A stretch of 64,000 bases of DNA from Strigamia acuminata (taxonomy: Eukaryota; Arthropoda; Chilopoda; Geophilomorpha; Linotaeniidae): NCBI GenBank assembly GCA_949358305.1, contig OX442324.1, positions 372,001 through 436,000 on the forward strand, given 5' to 3'. Shown here one piece after another: positions 19,612 to 29,600 of this stretch. The notes under the pieces were generated by a model. It searched no databases. It was given only the letters and a program-made list of their open reading frames with translations, and was not told where the DNA came from. Each line of letters starts with the position of its first letter. The first letter of the stretch is position 1. The translations under genes were made by a program, and so were the position numbers.

Positions 19612-20583
19612 TCTGCAAATAAATTGAATTATCTTTATTTGACCTAAAAACAATTTCATTTTAAATAAAAATTCAATTGCCCCTGGGGAAATTTTTTTTA
19701 TTCACAAATGAAATGTGACCTAGTTGAAAGACCAGTTTAATTGCAAAAGAGTTGAAATGTATTAACACAATTTAAAATGAGAATTCATTTGATTTTTTTG
19801 TCCTGTGTGTTGTTATTAATTCCTTATTTTAATTCTATTTACAAAAAAAAATAAAACTTATTTTTAAATAAGAAAAAGTTAATTGAAAGAAAGTTTTTAT
19901 TTGTTAATAGATATTAAAGTTGGAATTTATTAAACCAATTTAAAAATGAAATGGAATTAGAATTAAAACTATCCATTAGAAAAAATCAAATGAATTCTCA
20001 TTTGATTCTTTTTAATTCCATTTTAACTTTTATAATTAATAATTTTCATTTACAAATAAAAATTTTATTCCTTCTAAGTAATGGAACTTTCCAAAACCAG
20101 CTGTGTTAAAAGTAAGCCATGTGACAGCATGTAATATATCTTGTAGGAAAAACGGATATGTGATCAAACAAACAAATTGATAAACATTTATCAAAACAAA
20201 AAAAAACAAAAAAAAAATGTTAAACAGTCGAATGAAAATATTTTTTTCCTCACCAGCAATTAAATTTCCCCCTGAAGGCTTTTGCTCTTTAAAAACAAAA
20301 ATAGCCTTTAGAGATTTTTTTTAATGAGTCAGAAAAAACAGGTTTTCAAAGTGACTCAATCAGAAATAAATGAATAATAAATTGTAAAGAAAAATAATTT
20401 TATTCAGCTTTTAATTAAAAATTCTTTTACACATTTTATTTGTTTTTCAAAATTTTTTTTTTACATTGACAAACGAGTTAGCAGAACAGGGGGCACTGCA
20501 ATGATTACATACGTCACAATTAAACAAGACACTGTTAAATGAATGGCGTAAGAATGCTCTAGTATGTTCATAAAACTCCATTT
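19612..20583. other. AT-rich non-coding DNA
   Basis: No gene is seen. Short palindromes of the AAATCAAATGAATTCTCATT type recur near 19770 and 19985. This stretch may contain the Polinton left terminal repeat, but the partner end lies outside the window, so it cannot be recognised. Confidence 0.5.
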
Positions 20584-20877
20584 TTATAAACATTCCTTCT
20601 CTTCATCAAAAAAATCTATATCCTTAATTTTCTTGCCCGGAATAATTTGATACAACTGCCTTATGTGTACTCTTGTTTCTGAGTTGAGAGAATCATGTAT
20701 TATTCTTGCTCTTCTTTTTATTATTTTGCTTAGTTCAGGAAATTGTCCATCAATGCGAAATACAAATGCAAAATTATTTATATCTGTAATTTCAGCCCCC
20801 CATCTACTTATAAGGTCAAAGATTATTTGCAGTAATATTTTCTCACTTTTTTCATAAGTTGCACAAAAAAATTCCAT
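20584..20877 (-). CDS. Small unknown protein, leftmost gene of the Polinton
   Basis: This 97-codon ORF starts at ATG (20877, GAATAACATGG). It has a mixed composition with an acidic C-terminus (DIDFFDEEKECL) and no motif I recognise. It lies in the same orientation as the integrase cluster and is separated from the next gene by about 400 nt of AT-rich sequence. I treat it as a real gene because its composition is protein-like in very AT-rich DNA, but this is weak evidence. Confidence 0.45.
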   Translation of the reverse strand: MEFFCATYEKSEKILLQIIFDLISRWGAEITDINNFAFVFRIDGQFPELSKIIKRRARIIHDSLNSETRVHIRQLYQIIPGKKIKDIDFFDEEKECL

Positions 20878-20899
20878 GTTATTCAGCTGAGAAATAATT

Positions 20900-21277
20900 T
20901 ATTTTTAATTGAAAATTTAATTAAAATGATGTTTACATACTATATTTTTAATTTATTTTTAATTGAAAATTTAATTAAAAGCAATTTTATTTATATTTTT
21001 AAAAATTTATTTATTTATTATGCATTGCCGGATGAGTCACGCTGCTTTAATATAATTACATGGTCACGTGTTTTGAATTAAATCAGGTGTTTATTCACAT
21101 ATTCATTTTTATTTCCAGATTTAATATGTGAAATATAATTTGTAATTACACCCAATTAATCAAAAGACTATTTCCTTATTCAGAGAAAAAACAGTAAAAC
21201 TAACAATATAAATATTATTTTAAAAACTTGTGATAATTAATTACATAATGCCGCATTATATATATATAGAGTAGCAT
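20900..21277. other. AT-rich spacer with direct repeat
   Basis: A direct repeat of TTTTTAATTGAAAATTTAAT occurs at about 20903 and 20950. There is a TATATATATA run near 21257. No gene is seen. Confidence 0.6.
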
Positions 21278-21559
21278 TTAACCGAATAAATGACTTATTT
21301 CAGCCAATTCCTGGATTTCGGCGATAGTTACATTGTCGTGTATGTATTTGACGTGTTCAATATTCTCACTGGAAAATCTACCAAGTTTCTCCACCAGAGT
21401 TTGAATCTTGATCTGAAATGCCGGTCGCCACAAAAGTAACGAATCGGTTCTCTGATCTATTGAGCCTCCATAATTAACCAAAAGGAATAATGATAAATGT
21501 TTTAAAATTATTTTCCTTTCATCGGTAGTTTTGTTCTGTTGGAGTTGAAAAAGATACAT
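21278..21559 (-). CDS. Small unknown Polinton protein
   Basis: I start at the first ATG (21559, in ATTAAAATG), giving 93 codons; the frame is open 7 codons further upstream without an ATG. The A-rich leader matches other genes of this element. The sequence looks helical (for example KIILKHLSLFLLVNY, then IQTLVEKLGRFSSENIEHV) with no family I recognise. It sits third after the integrase in the leftward cluster. Confidence 0.5.
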   Translation of the reverse strand: MYLFQLQQNKTTDERKIILKHLSLFLLVNYGGSIDQRTDSLLLWRPAFQIKIQTLVEKLGRFSSENIEHVKYIHDNVTIAEIQELAEISHLFG

Positions 21560-21638
21560 TTTAATTCTTTTCTTTCTCAAATTGAAGTGAATATAATAAT
21601 GTTGCTTTTTTTATATATAGAAAATTTTTGTTACGGTT

Positions 21639-21762
21639 TCATTTTTGATTTGATACGGACTTTAACACATGCCCGTGCTTGTTTGCAGACTTTCCGTAAG
21701 GTTTTGTGCTAATCTTTGTTGATTTCAAATTAGGATCGTTTTAACTTCTTAAATAATTTCAT
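21639..21762 (-). pseudogene. Small basic ORF, probably one-base frameshifted
   Basis: An A8 run leads straight into ATG at 21762. The frame codes for MKLFKKLKRS and stops. In the +1-shifted frame the sequence continues as a basic, Lys/Ser-rich tail containing STKPYGKSANKHGHV and stops at 21639. The whole segment is 124 nt, one more than a multiple of three, consistent with a one-base indel in a roughly 40-residue basic virion-type protein. The alternative is chance. Confidence 0.3.
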
Positions 21763-21794
21763 TTTTTTTGTTAAAAATGGAAATTGGGTTTACT

Positions 21795-22214
21795 TTACAA
21801 CAACTCAAGATTATTCATTCCTCGAATGATTTTAATGATTGTATTCTGCCTGAGATTAAGATTGGCTGCTAAATAGAGCGCAAAGAGGCAAAACATCCCG
21901 CAAGAATCCTCTTTTGTCAACGAATACACTTCTTTTGTAGCATAATCTAGGGTAACGTCTCTTCCGACAAAATCAATGATCTCTTTAGGTGGAACGTTTC
22001 CCAAATTATCAAAGTATATGCCTCTGTCATTGCAAAGATACAAGCTGACCCAATGGGTACCACCACCCGTCGATGGGTCTAAATTGATGACGAAGCTTTC
22101 ATTCTTGCCCCGGTGATTCGCGAGCGGTTTCAAGCAATCGATGGGCAACACGTTGTTGAAGTGAGCGATACGTAGTTTATTCTTCGCCCAGTTGTAAATT
22201 TCCACGTTATTCAT
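21795..22214 (-). CDS. Adenain-like cysteine protease, copy 1
   Basis: This 139-codon ORF has the Ulp1/adenain fold signature in order: GGGTHWVSL (His54), YFDNLG (Asp69) and DSCGMFCLF (Cys105 as nucleophile, followed by a second Cys109). In adenoviruses and Polintons such enzymes cleave capsid and core precursors during maturation. The ATG overlaps the integrase stop in the string ATGA, so the two are probably translated from one transcript. Length is shorter than adenovirus adenain (about 200) but usual for Polintons. It differs strongly from the second protease at 58637-58951. All catalytic residues are present. It might process the leftward cluster products or act on host ubiquitin-like conjugates; that is speculation. 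Confidence 0.85.
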   Translation of the reverse strand: MNNVEIYNWAKNKLRIAHFNNVLPIDCLKPLANHRGKNESFVINLDPSTGGGTHWVSLYLCNDRGIYFDNLGNVPPKEIIDFVGRDVTLDYATKEVYSLTKEDSCGMFCLFALYLAANLNLRQNTIIKIIRGMNNLELL

Positions 22215-23164
22215 TTTTTAATGTCGATGAGATCATCCACCCATGAATTATGCTTCTGATTGTAGCCGACCCATTTCACTAGGTACTTCCATGATCCATC
22301 GCTGTTTTTCTTTTTTCTAATGACTTTCTCGATCAAGTAGGGATCATCTACCCTGGTTTCAGTTTTTTGGAGTTCTTCACGGTAAAAGGAACCTTCGATC
22401 GATTCTCCCAAACTGTCTTTCAATTTGAAAATTGGAGGTTCATACGTCGTGTCCACTTTATCAATTGTAAAGATTTCATTAGTCCAATTTTGCAAAAACC
22501 CTTTGTCAAATATGGATTTGGATTTGGAAATACGCACTCGGTCGCCCACTTTGAATTTAGGCTTGGACGTTGCTGGTTCGGGAAGTAATTTTAGTCTGAG
22601 CGCCTTTTCATGTTTGGGAGCCACATCTTTGGGTTTCATGTTGGTCGTACGGTGAACCGAAGAGTTATAACGGGTCATCAATTGGGGTAAGATAGTAATC
22701 CAATTCCTTGAACCTTTCAAAGTAAAATGCCTGTACATGCGCTCTTTGAGCGTGCGATTGAACCGCTCGACCATGCTCGCTTTCAACGGCGAGTGTGTGG
22801 AAAAATGGTTGATGTTGAACTTTTTGACCAGTGCCTTGAAATGGGAATTGTAGAATTCTTTCCCCCAATCGGATGCCATGTTGACCGGCCCCTTATTCCC
22901 CGCTTTGACAAGCACCTTTTCAAATGCAGCGGTTACGTCTTTGCCAGTCTTTGATTTGATGGGAACTGCATACGCATATTTAGAGAACGCATCTATAACC
23001 GTTAATAAGTATTTATAACCTTTGTTTACACGGGAAAAAAGTATCAATTCGACTAAATCGATCTGCCATAAGTCGTTGATTGCAAAAGATACGACCGGAC
23101 GTCTGACGTAATGCCTACGTGCCGGCTTATGTAATTCAGATACCAGTTGTTCTATGTCGGGCAT
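22211..23164 (-). CDS. Polinton integrase (rve) with C-terminal chromodomain
   Basis: This 317-codon ORF has a retroviral-type integrase core with the DDE triad Asp36 (WQIDLVEL), Asp99 (MASDWGKEFYN) and Glu133 (SMVERFNRTLKE), 33 residues between the last two. A small SH3-like DNA-binding region (FKVGDRVRISKS, about 203-214) and a chromodomain (YLIEKVIRKKK...KYLVKWVGYN, about 267-310) follow. It catalyses insertion of the linear genome, and the chromodomain may guide it to marked chromatin. No HHCC zinc domain is seen at the N-terminus, which begins at an ATG fused to a run of 16 A. The preceding PLA2 frame crosses the same A run and overlaps by 13 nt. Confidence 0.93.
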   Translation of the reverse strand: MPDIEQLVSELHKPARRHYVRRPVVSFAINDLWQIDLVELILFSRVNKGYKYLLTVIDAFSKYAYAVPIKSKTGKDVTAAFEKVLVKAGNKGPVNMASDWGKEFYNSHFKALVKKFNINHFSTHSPLKASMVERFNRTLKERMYRHFTLKGSRNWITILPQLMTRYNSSVHRTTNMKPKDVAPKHEKALRLKLLPEPATSKPKFKVGDRVRISKSKSIFDKGFLQNWTNEIFTIDKVDTTYEPPIFKLKDSLGESIEGSFYREELQKTETRVDDPYLIEKVIRKKKNSDGSWKYLVKWVGYNQKHNSWVDDLIDIKK

Positions 23165-23562
23165 TTTTTTTTTTTTTTTAGTCCCATTCCCAGTTTAAGT
23201 TTGGTATTGAACGTTGCTTTGATTGCTTTGGCGGCTAATTTTGTGCTTAAACTGACTGTTGGATCGGAGATGATTAAAACACATGCTTCGACCAACTTTC
23301 TGTCTGCTTCGTGTCTGGCTTCTAAGTTCTCATTTATGTAAGCAATGTCGTGCAGCTTGCACGCTTCATCCAATGGGTTTATGCCTTTATCACCTCTAGC
23401 TAAACGCTTATCTAATTTTGTGCCTGGGCCGCAATAATTGTACCCAGGGATATGCATTTCTACCGGTAATTTATTGATTAGTTTATTCAAAAGTCCTTTT
23501 CCGGTTGCTGGAGATTTTTTTTTTTTATGAACTGATATTTCAAGGTCCCGCATGCCAAGCAT
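23152..23562 (-). CDS. Virion protein with parvovirus-type phospholipase A2 domain
   Basis: The ORF has 136 codons. The PLA2 core is plain: the calcium-loop YNYCGPGTKL (GPG at 45-47) and the catalytic helix DEACKLHDIAY (His71-Asp72). This form occurs in parvovirus VP1 and in adintovirus/Polinton core proteins, where it is thought to breach endosomal membranes during entry. Upstream is a Lys-rich patch with ATGKGLLNKL. The most upstream ATG (23562) lies inside the zinc-ribbon gene in another frame, and the two frames meet at a 12-A run (about 23516-23527). The protein ends with LKKKKKCPT over the 16-A run at the integrase start. The true N-terminus may therefore be different. Confidence 0.88.
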   Translation of the reverse strand: MLGMRDLEISVHKKKKSPATGKGLLNKLINKLPVEMHIPGYNYCGPGTKLDKRLARGDKGINPLDEACKLHDIAYINENLEARHEADRKLVEACVLIISDPTVSLSTKLAAKAIKATFNTKLKLGMGLKKKKKCPT

Positions 23563-23651
23563 TTACCTCTTTTGTAGGCTCTGTTGTTCTTAGTGACTCC
23601 CGTTTCCAACGTACCGGTAGGAGTAGCCTTACGGCATTTAACGCAAAACAT
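23487..23651 (-). CDS. Small zinc-ribbon protein (DUF5679-like)
   Basis: This 54-codon ORF starts at ATG 23651. It begins MFCVKCRKATPTG and continues with KRGKCLACGTLKYQFIKK, so it has two CxxC pairs about 25 residues apart. This layout matches the small CVKCRxK...RGxCxxCG proteins (DUF5679-like) common in large DNA viruses and Polintons. The function is unknown, probably nucleic-acid or protein binding. The frame crosses a 12-A run near its end; slippage there would lead into the PLA2 frame. It is the first gene of the leftward cluster and faces the ATPase gene across 35 nt, so a bidirectional promoter is likely. Confidence 0.8.
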   Translation of the reverse strand: MFCVKCRKATPTGTLETGVTKNNRAYKRGKCLACGTLKYQFIKKKNLQQPEKDF

Positions 23652-23686
23652 GTTTGTCTTCTTTTTTTATTACGGGAATATAAAAA

Positions 23687-24364
23687 ATGAATGTCATAAA
23701 TTTTGACACGGGGCGTTTGGACAAATGTGATAAGTCGATTTTGCCGAAAAACATAAGATGCATCATGTGTGGCCCGGCCGAATGTGGGAAAACGAATTTG
23801 TTGCTAAACTTCCTGCATTGGCTACGGTTCGACAAGCTGATGGTGTTTTCTAAAACTTTATTTCAACCAAAATACGAACGGTTAAGAGAGTTGTTCGAGG
23901 ATCTAGAATCGGAATTGGGCGAACAGGTAGCTCATTTCTTCCCGAGCAACGAAGATGTGCCGTCTCCCGAACAACTTTTTGATAAATCCGTGAACAAGTC
24001 TATTTTTGTGTTTGACGATGTGATGACCGACAAGCAACATAATATTGAGAAATATTTTGCCCAGGGCCGTCATAGTAACGTAGACTCTTTTTACTTGTGT
24101 CAGACTTATTCCCGGATCCCAAAACAGGTGATAAGAGACAATGCCAATTTAATAATCATGTTCAGACAAGACGAAAGAAACATGAAACACGTTTTTGACA
24201 ACCATGTTGGAACGGACATGACATACGTTCGATTCAGAGACATGTGTAAGTCGTGTTGGGACGATGATACGTTCGGCTTTCTCACGATAGACAAGACCAA
24301 GTCTATGTCGAGCGGGAGATATAAAAATAAATTTTCCCCATTTTTAAAAAATGAACATGAATAA
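23687..24364 (+). CDS. Genome-packaging ATPase (FtsK/HerA type)
   Basis: This 225-codon ORF starts at ATG 23687 in TATAAAAAATG. Walker A is GPAECGKT (29-36) and Walker B is IFVFDD (106-111), followed by a polar sensor (QT, 139-140) and IRDNANLIIMFR, where Arg150 could be the arginine finger. This is the A32-like packaging ATPase shared by Polintons, virophages, adenovirus-like elements and poxviruses, and it drives DNA into preformed capsids. The family usually has about 200-260 residues, so it is full length. Its stop overlaps the next gene by 14 nt. All motifs are intact. Confidence 0.93.
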   Translation: MNVINFDTGRLDKCDKSILPKNIRCIMCGPAECGKTNLLLNFLHWLRFDKLMVFSKTLFQPKYERLRELFEDLESELGEQVAHFFPSNEDVPSPEQLFDKSVNKSIFVFDDVMTDKQHNIEKYFAQGRHSNVDSFYLCQTYSRIPKQVIRDNANLIIMFRQDERNMKHVFDNHVGTDMTYVRFRDMCKSCWDDDTFGFLTIDKTKSMSSGRYKNKFSPFLKNEHE

Positions 24365-24650
24365 ACAACAGCGTGGAAATTACGAGAAATTAAAACAGAG
24401 CTTGAAAAAAAAGTTTCTGCAAGATAAGTTAAACAGAGGATCCGAAGATGAAGCGCTCGGTGCATTCTTCAAACCGGTTACTACAGCATTGCATAGCCTG
24501 CCGCAGCAAGTATCTCCACCCCAACCCATGTCTTTCAAACCGTCACCTTCCACTACCGTTAAAAGCGAGCCTAAGAAGACAATGTCAAAAATGGATATAG
24601 AGACACCCGTCAGAAATTGGGAAAATGCATCCATTAAAAGACAGTTCTTA
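24351..24650 (+). pseudogene. N-terminal part of a conserved Polinton ORF, cut by the copia nest
   Basis: The ORF starts at ATG in TTTTTAAAAAATG, overlapping the ATPase end by 14 nt, and gives 100 residues of Polinton sequence before copia leader DNA begins at about 24651. The frame then runs only to a stop at 24672. The N-terminus is basic and helical (NYEKLKQSLKKKFLQ), followed by a Pro/Ser/Thr-rich linker. The C-terminal part is at 54998-55438 in the same orientation, and the two belong together by position (ATPase, this ORF, minor capsid). Function is unknown. Confidence 0.75.
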
Positions 24651-25643
24651 CGAAGGTGCGGACGAGCACGTTGAGTCGACGTGCATCGATTTCACGACGT
24701 GGGATCAACGAGGGAATTTTTGCGACGCAAACCAACCCGCAAAACAACGGATTTTCACCTTGCCAACTATTATTTAGTTTTAAGTTGTCGAAATTCATTG
24801 TTAATAAGTTTAAGGTTTTGTTTGGGGGTCTTGTAGTATCCTTTCCACCCTTTACGCAGTCGCGTAGTGGAATTGTATTTTTGCGTAGGCTTTCTCTGGC
24901 CACCGAGTGTCCCGCGGTCCTAGGAGTCCGGTCGGAACTCGGGAGATACTACGTAAAGTTTTGCATCTCACTTAGTGAGATTTGTCCAAGGGAGACTGTA
25001 TAATTTTTCGCCTAAACCTTTTGGGGGTTTACGCCATTTATAAAAGCGTAAAGAGTGTGTTTTGTGCTTCATTTGGTGTGTGCGACGATTTATTTAGTGA
25101 TAAAGTGTAATCTTCGCGACGAATCGACTAGATATGGCGTCGGAGGAGAAATGCGACGATTATAAGTCAATCAAAAAACTAAATGGGACAAATTATGCAC
25201 AATGGGCGATTGGTGCGAAGTTGTTGTTATCCCAGCAAGGCGTGTGGGACCACGTGACGGGCGACGAGACCGCGCCGGGTCCCAACGCCACAGCCAAAGA
25301 GAAACGGGATTTTAGAGTGCGTGAGAAGCGAGCATGGTCCACGATATGCTTGAGTTGCGAAGAAGCGCAACAGCTCGTGGCCGTTGCCAAAGATACTTCT
25401 AAAGGAGCGTGGGAAGCAATCCGAGATGCTTACCAGCCCACCACACGCGCCCGGAAAGGCAGATTGAGGCGCGAGTTCCTGCAAATGCATCTAATGGACA
25501 ATGAGGAGATGATGTGTTTTCTGGCCCGTGTCGACAGAAAAGTCGCGGAACTCGCGAATGTCAAAGTAATACCGACGGATGAGGAAATTGCATTCCAATA
25601 CATGGATTTCCTCCCTACAACTTATGAGACTATAAAACAAACA
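24651..25643 (+). mobile_element. Copia-A leader-gag fragment
   Basis: This is the same sequence as 41233-42230. It lacks the LTR, the primer site and the first roughly 0.5 kb of the leader, and stops in the middle of gag. It joins family B sequence at ACAA microhomology near 25640. Confidence 0.85.
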
Positions 25644-25709
25644 ATTGAAAAATGTCTTCTACGCTCCAAACTTCAGAAAGAATCTGATTTCATTAGGTCG
25701 TGCAGATGA
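25134..25709 (+). pseudogene. Chimeric copia-A gag / copia-B fragment
   Basis: The first 169 codons are identical in frame to the copia-A Gag N-terminus (MASEEKCDDYKS, UBN2-like Gag region). The frame then enters copia-B protease-region DNA out of frame and stops after 22 more codons. It lacks the zinc knuckle and all enzymes. A truncated Gag could in principle interfere with full-length Gag, but there is no evidence for this. Confidence 0.8.
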
Positions 25710-26060
25710 AGCTGGGGCTACCACATTTGTAAAGAATGGAAAAATGTCCATTTTTCATGACAGTATTGATGCGCCTTCTATCACTGCGACACGTACGAGT
25801 GATAGAATGTATAAAGTCAATTGTCAAGTGAATACTGCACACATTGTTAACGCTGCTGCATTACCTGCGCAACAGAATGCGGCAGTGGAGCCTAGTCCAC
25901 CTTTAAAGGGTGAAGAAATTGTTAATTCATTACTAACTCATTTAGATTTTAAGACTGCATTAACCCAAAATTTGAGTAAGACAGGGAAACCTGCAATTGC
26001 GAATATGGGGCAAGTGACTGCTGCGAACAATGCGCCAGCGATCGTTGCGAATAATGCGAG
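25644..26060 (+). pseudogene. Copia-B internal fragment (plus strand)
   Basis: It matches, in reverse orientation, the region about 37687-38105 of the copia-B polyprotein (after the protease, starting near LISLGRADEAGATTF). It joins the copia-A LTR end at a GCGAG microhomology near 26060. Confidence 0.85.
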
Positions 26061-26194
26061 TTCCCGCACCCATTAAATCATGTCTCAGCTCTATTTTCCT
26101 GATGTCCGGCGCCTACAATCTCATCAGATTGTAGGCGCCGGACATCAGGAAAATAGAGCTGAGACATGATTTAATGGGTGCGGGAACTCGCATT
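26058..26194. repeat. Near-perfect palindrome made of two opposed copia-A LTR ends
   Basis: Arms of about 65 bp meet at CAATCT-CATC-AGATTG (26116-26131). The left arm is a plus-strand LTR 3' end and the right arm is the 3' end of the minus-strand LTR of copy 1. Confidence 0.9.
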
Positions 26195-26586
26195 GCGCGA
26201 CCGCCATCTTTAATCGTCACGAACCACAGTAAAAACGACTGCTTTGAGGCTAGCCGCCCTCAAAGTATGAATACAAGCTTACAATAGAACAAATCATTGT
26301 TAGCAAGCAATGACTTGTCCTTTACATGATAAACAATAAGGGAGGAGCAAATAAGCGATAAACAACTCAAAAGCAATGGAAAAACTAAACGAATATTGCT
26401 CATTTGAGCGGACGACGAGAAGGCACATCTTTACAAGTAAATAAACTAGTTGCGGCACATAACAAGCAGGGTAAAAAATCAGGATCAACTAGTTTAACTA
26501 AGTCACAGCAAAGTAAAGACATGCACGTTGCATTTAGCCATAAATATGCAACTAATAAATCTCAAACAGTTGGGCATATCCCAACA
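26127..26586 (-). repeat. Copia-A copy 1, 3' LTR
   Basis: On the minus strand it begins TGTTGGGATATGCCCAAC (26586) just after a polypurine tract (AAAGGGGGA, at about 26588-26596). It differs from the 5' LTR at 32385-32850 at very few positions (for example GACTTG against GATTTG near 26313). Confidence 0.9.
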
Positions 26587-26603
26587 AATCCCCCTTTGCG
26601 CAA

Positions 26604-29600
26604 CTATTTGACTGCAACAAAAATATGCTCACAGAGCTGACATAATCTGGGGCGCGGCAACCATTTTGTCATCAAATCCGCGATGTTCAATTCGCCAGGC
26701 ACATGTTTAATACTAAACACGCCTTTTTCATACCAATCACGAAGAAAGTGCAATTTAACATCTATATGTTTATTTGCACGGTTCTCGATCTTGTTTTTCG
26801 CATAATTGATTGCCGGCATGCTATCGGCGTAGACGCAAGGGACATTTCGGTTGAAACACAAGATGATATCGGCTTCGTACAGGCGTTCAAGCCATATCAC
26901 TTCTCTCACGCCATCGACAACTGCGAGAAATTCGCTTTCCATTATACTCAATGAAGTCATGGATTGTTTTCGACAATTCCATGAAATCGGAACCCCTCCT
27001 AAATAAACTATGTGGCCACCAAAGCTTCTCCTACTGTCTTGATCCAAGGCAAAGGACGCGTCGGTGTAAACCGTTAAATTATTGTTCTTACAATTTGCCA
27101 GGTTGATAACATAGTTGGGGGTATTCGCCAGATATCTCAACACTTGTATTAGCATTTTAACATGCCTGTTAGAATGGGTCTCATTGTATTGAGATAATAC
27201 AATAACGCTGAAGAGAATATCTGGACGCGTTCTATTCGCGATAAAGAGTAAACTCCCTACTAGGGACCTGTATGGGAACGTCGAGTTTATTTGTTCACCC
27301 GGTTGTACCTTCTGTATCATGGTACCGACTGTGACTGGGATTTTAATTTTATGGCACGGATCAATGTCGTATTTCTCGACTAATTTCGCAATATAACTCT
27401 TTTGATGTACTAAAATGTCCCCATTTTTCCTTTCAAAATGAATCCCTAATAAAAGAGTCACCGGTCCAAGGTTGACAATTTCAAAGCTCTCTTGAATCCA
27501 CTCGATGATACATTGTTCAACGAAAGCATCACGACTAAACAAAACAATGTCGTCCACGTAAAACAAAAGTACGGCATCTGAGCCGTAATTATATACGCAA
27601 TTCAGTCCTAAGACTGGAGTAAATCCTATTTCCAGTAATCGTTCGTGGAGCTTGAAATACCACATCCTTCCGGACTGGTGAAGTCCGTATAAGGATTTGA
27701 CTAGACGCCAACACTTGTGTTGGTTCTCCTTGGTCCGGAAGCCCTTGGGGATATTAATGTATTGTGGCACATCAAGGTCTCCGTACAAGTACGCAGACTT
27801 GATGTCGAGATGTGTATCTCGCCAGCCTTGCAGAACCACAAGAGAACAAAAGAATATAAGCACGAGAACAAAGTTGACCACTGGTGAAAATATCTCAGTG
27901 AAGTCAACTCCCTCCTTCTGCCCAAAACCTTGCGCAACTAAACGTGCTCTCCAACGCTTAATTGCCCCAGTGTAGTCACGCTTGATTTTGTAAATCCATT
28001 TTGTTCCCAGTAAATTCATCCCCTCGGTTTTATCAACTTCCTCGTAAACTTTCCTGTCATTAAAGATATTAATCTCATCATCCATGGCATCCTGCCAGTC
28101 GGATTTATTGGGGTTGGACATAGCTTCTTCGAAAGTATCCGGCTCGACGGATGCATGACCGGCGAACCCAACGGTCTCATCTGTTGCCTTAAAGTCGAAA
28201 CAACCCCCATCGTACTGATAGTTTTCCTCTTTGCACCATCGTACAACATCAATCCGACTGCGGATTCTATCGCCAAGTGGTGTTATGTAGATTACATCTA
28301 CCTGGCCAGCAGTTTCACCACTCTGCCTAACGGTTTCTCTCCGCTGCCATTGTGTCATATCTAAAATTTTTAACTTCTCGGGAGCAGCTGCACGCTGTTT
28401 CACTGTGTCCCCCTTTAACTTAACACCCCGTGGTGGGTTCCTCCTAACTGGTGGGGGGGTGAGAGTCGGATTTGGAAGCCGAACTTCCACTTGTTGCTCC
28501 TCCTCTTCTTCGATCCCACCAACAGCTTGGGCGATTTCTTCCACAGCTTCAGGCTCGACCGCCTGTTGGACTAATTGGGGATTCGGAATCGCATGTTTCG
28601 GGGCCTGAAACAACTGCTGTATGACAGGGGGCACCTGTTGCTGTTGTACAGCAGGTAGGATCTCATCATCTGAATCTTCATCCCATGATGCCGCTACAAA
28701 ATCTGGCTCACGTGGGATGGAATTTGATTGCACCGATTCATGCCAAAAAACATTTTCATTAATCTTTACATGCTTTGAAGCAATCACTTGGTTGGACTTG
28801 GGGTCCCAAACTCGATACCCACGCGTCTTAATTGCGTAACCGACTAGGGCCCCAGGCCATGCCCTTTCTTCCAACTTGCTTCTCCTTGTTTGCGAAGGAA
28901 TGTGCACGAAAACTTTAGAACCGATACATCTTAGATGTCTCAACGACATTTTCTTGTTATGAAACAAGTTGTAAGGGGTTTTCCCACTCAAGCTTGCATG
29001 TGGGAATCTATTTTTAAGATAGACAACTGTCACGGCTAATTCTGCCCACAAACCCTTTGGAAAATTGTTTTCGAAAAGCATGGCTCTAATTCCCCCAACA
29101 ATTGTTCTGTTTGCTCTTTCGGCCACGGAATTCATTTCTGGGGAGTAGGGGTTTGTTTGGATGCACTTAAGCCCAATAGAAGCCGCATAGTCATCCCACT
29201 TTTTCGACACAAACTCCCCGCCGTTGTCTGTCTTGATGCATTTGACCTTTTTCCCGGTGCTGCGCTCAACTTGTGTTTGCCATCGTTTGAAGCGCTCAAA
29301 TGTATCCCCCTTATTCTTGATAATTTCCACCCACATGAAACGCGAATAATCATCTACAATTATTAGGTAATAGCTGGCCCCTCCCAAAGATTTAAAAGGC
29401 TGGGGGCCCCACAGATCCATGTGGATTACTTCCAAAATTCCCTTTGTAGAAATTTCCGGGATTGGGGAAAAGGTTGCCCTAGTGCTCTTTGCCTTCGAAC
29501 ACGCGTCACAGGGTGAAAGTTCTTTGTCGGAGAGTTTAACTCCGAAAATATCCGGTGAAATTTCCATTTTTGCAATCCCACTTGCGTTAAAATGGCCCAT

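Noticed and set aside
19612-20583. Polinton terminal inverted repeat
   Set aside because: AT-rich palindromes are present, but the partner end is outside the window, so no terminal repeat can be shown.
23152-23562. Reading the PLA2 protein as a venom-type secreted PLA2
   Set aside because: No signal peptide and too few cysteines; the compact GPG..HD layout and gene context are those of virion PLA2 domains.
26703-26954. 83-codon plus-strand frame opposite the copia-A RNase H, repeated at each copy
   Set aside because: Antisense shadow of RNase H; conservation follows from element duplication.
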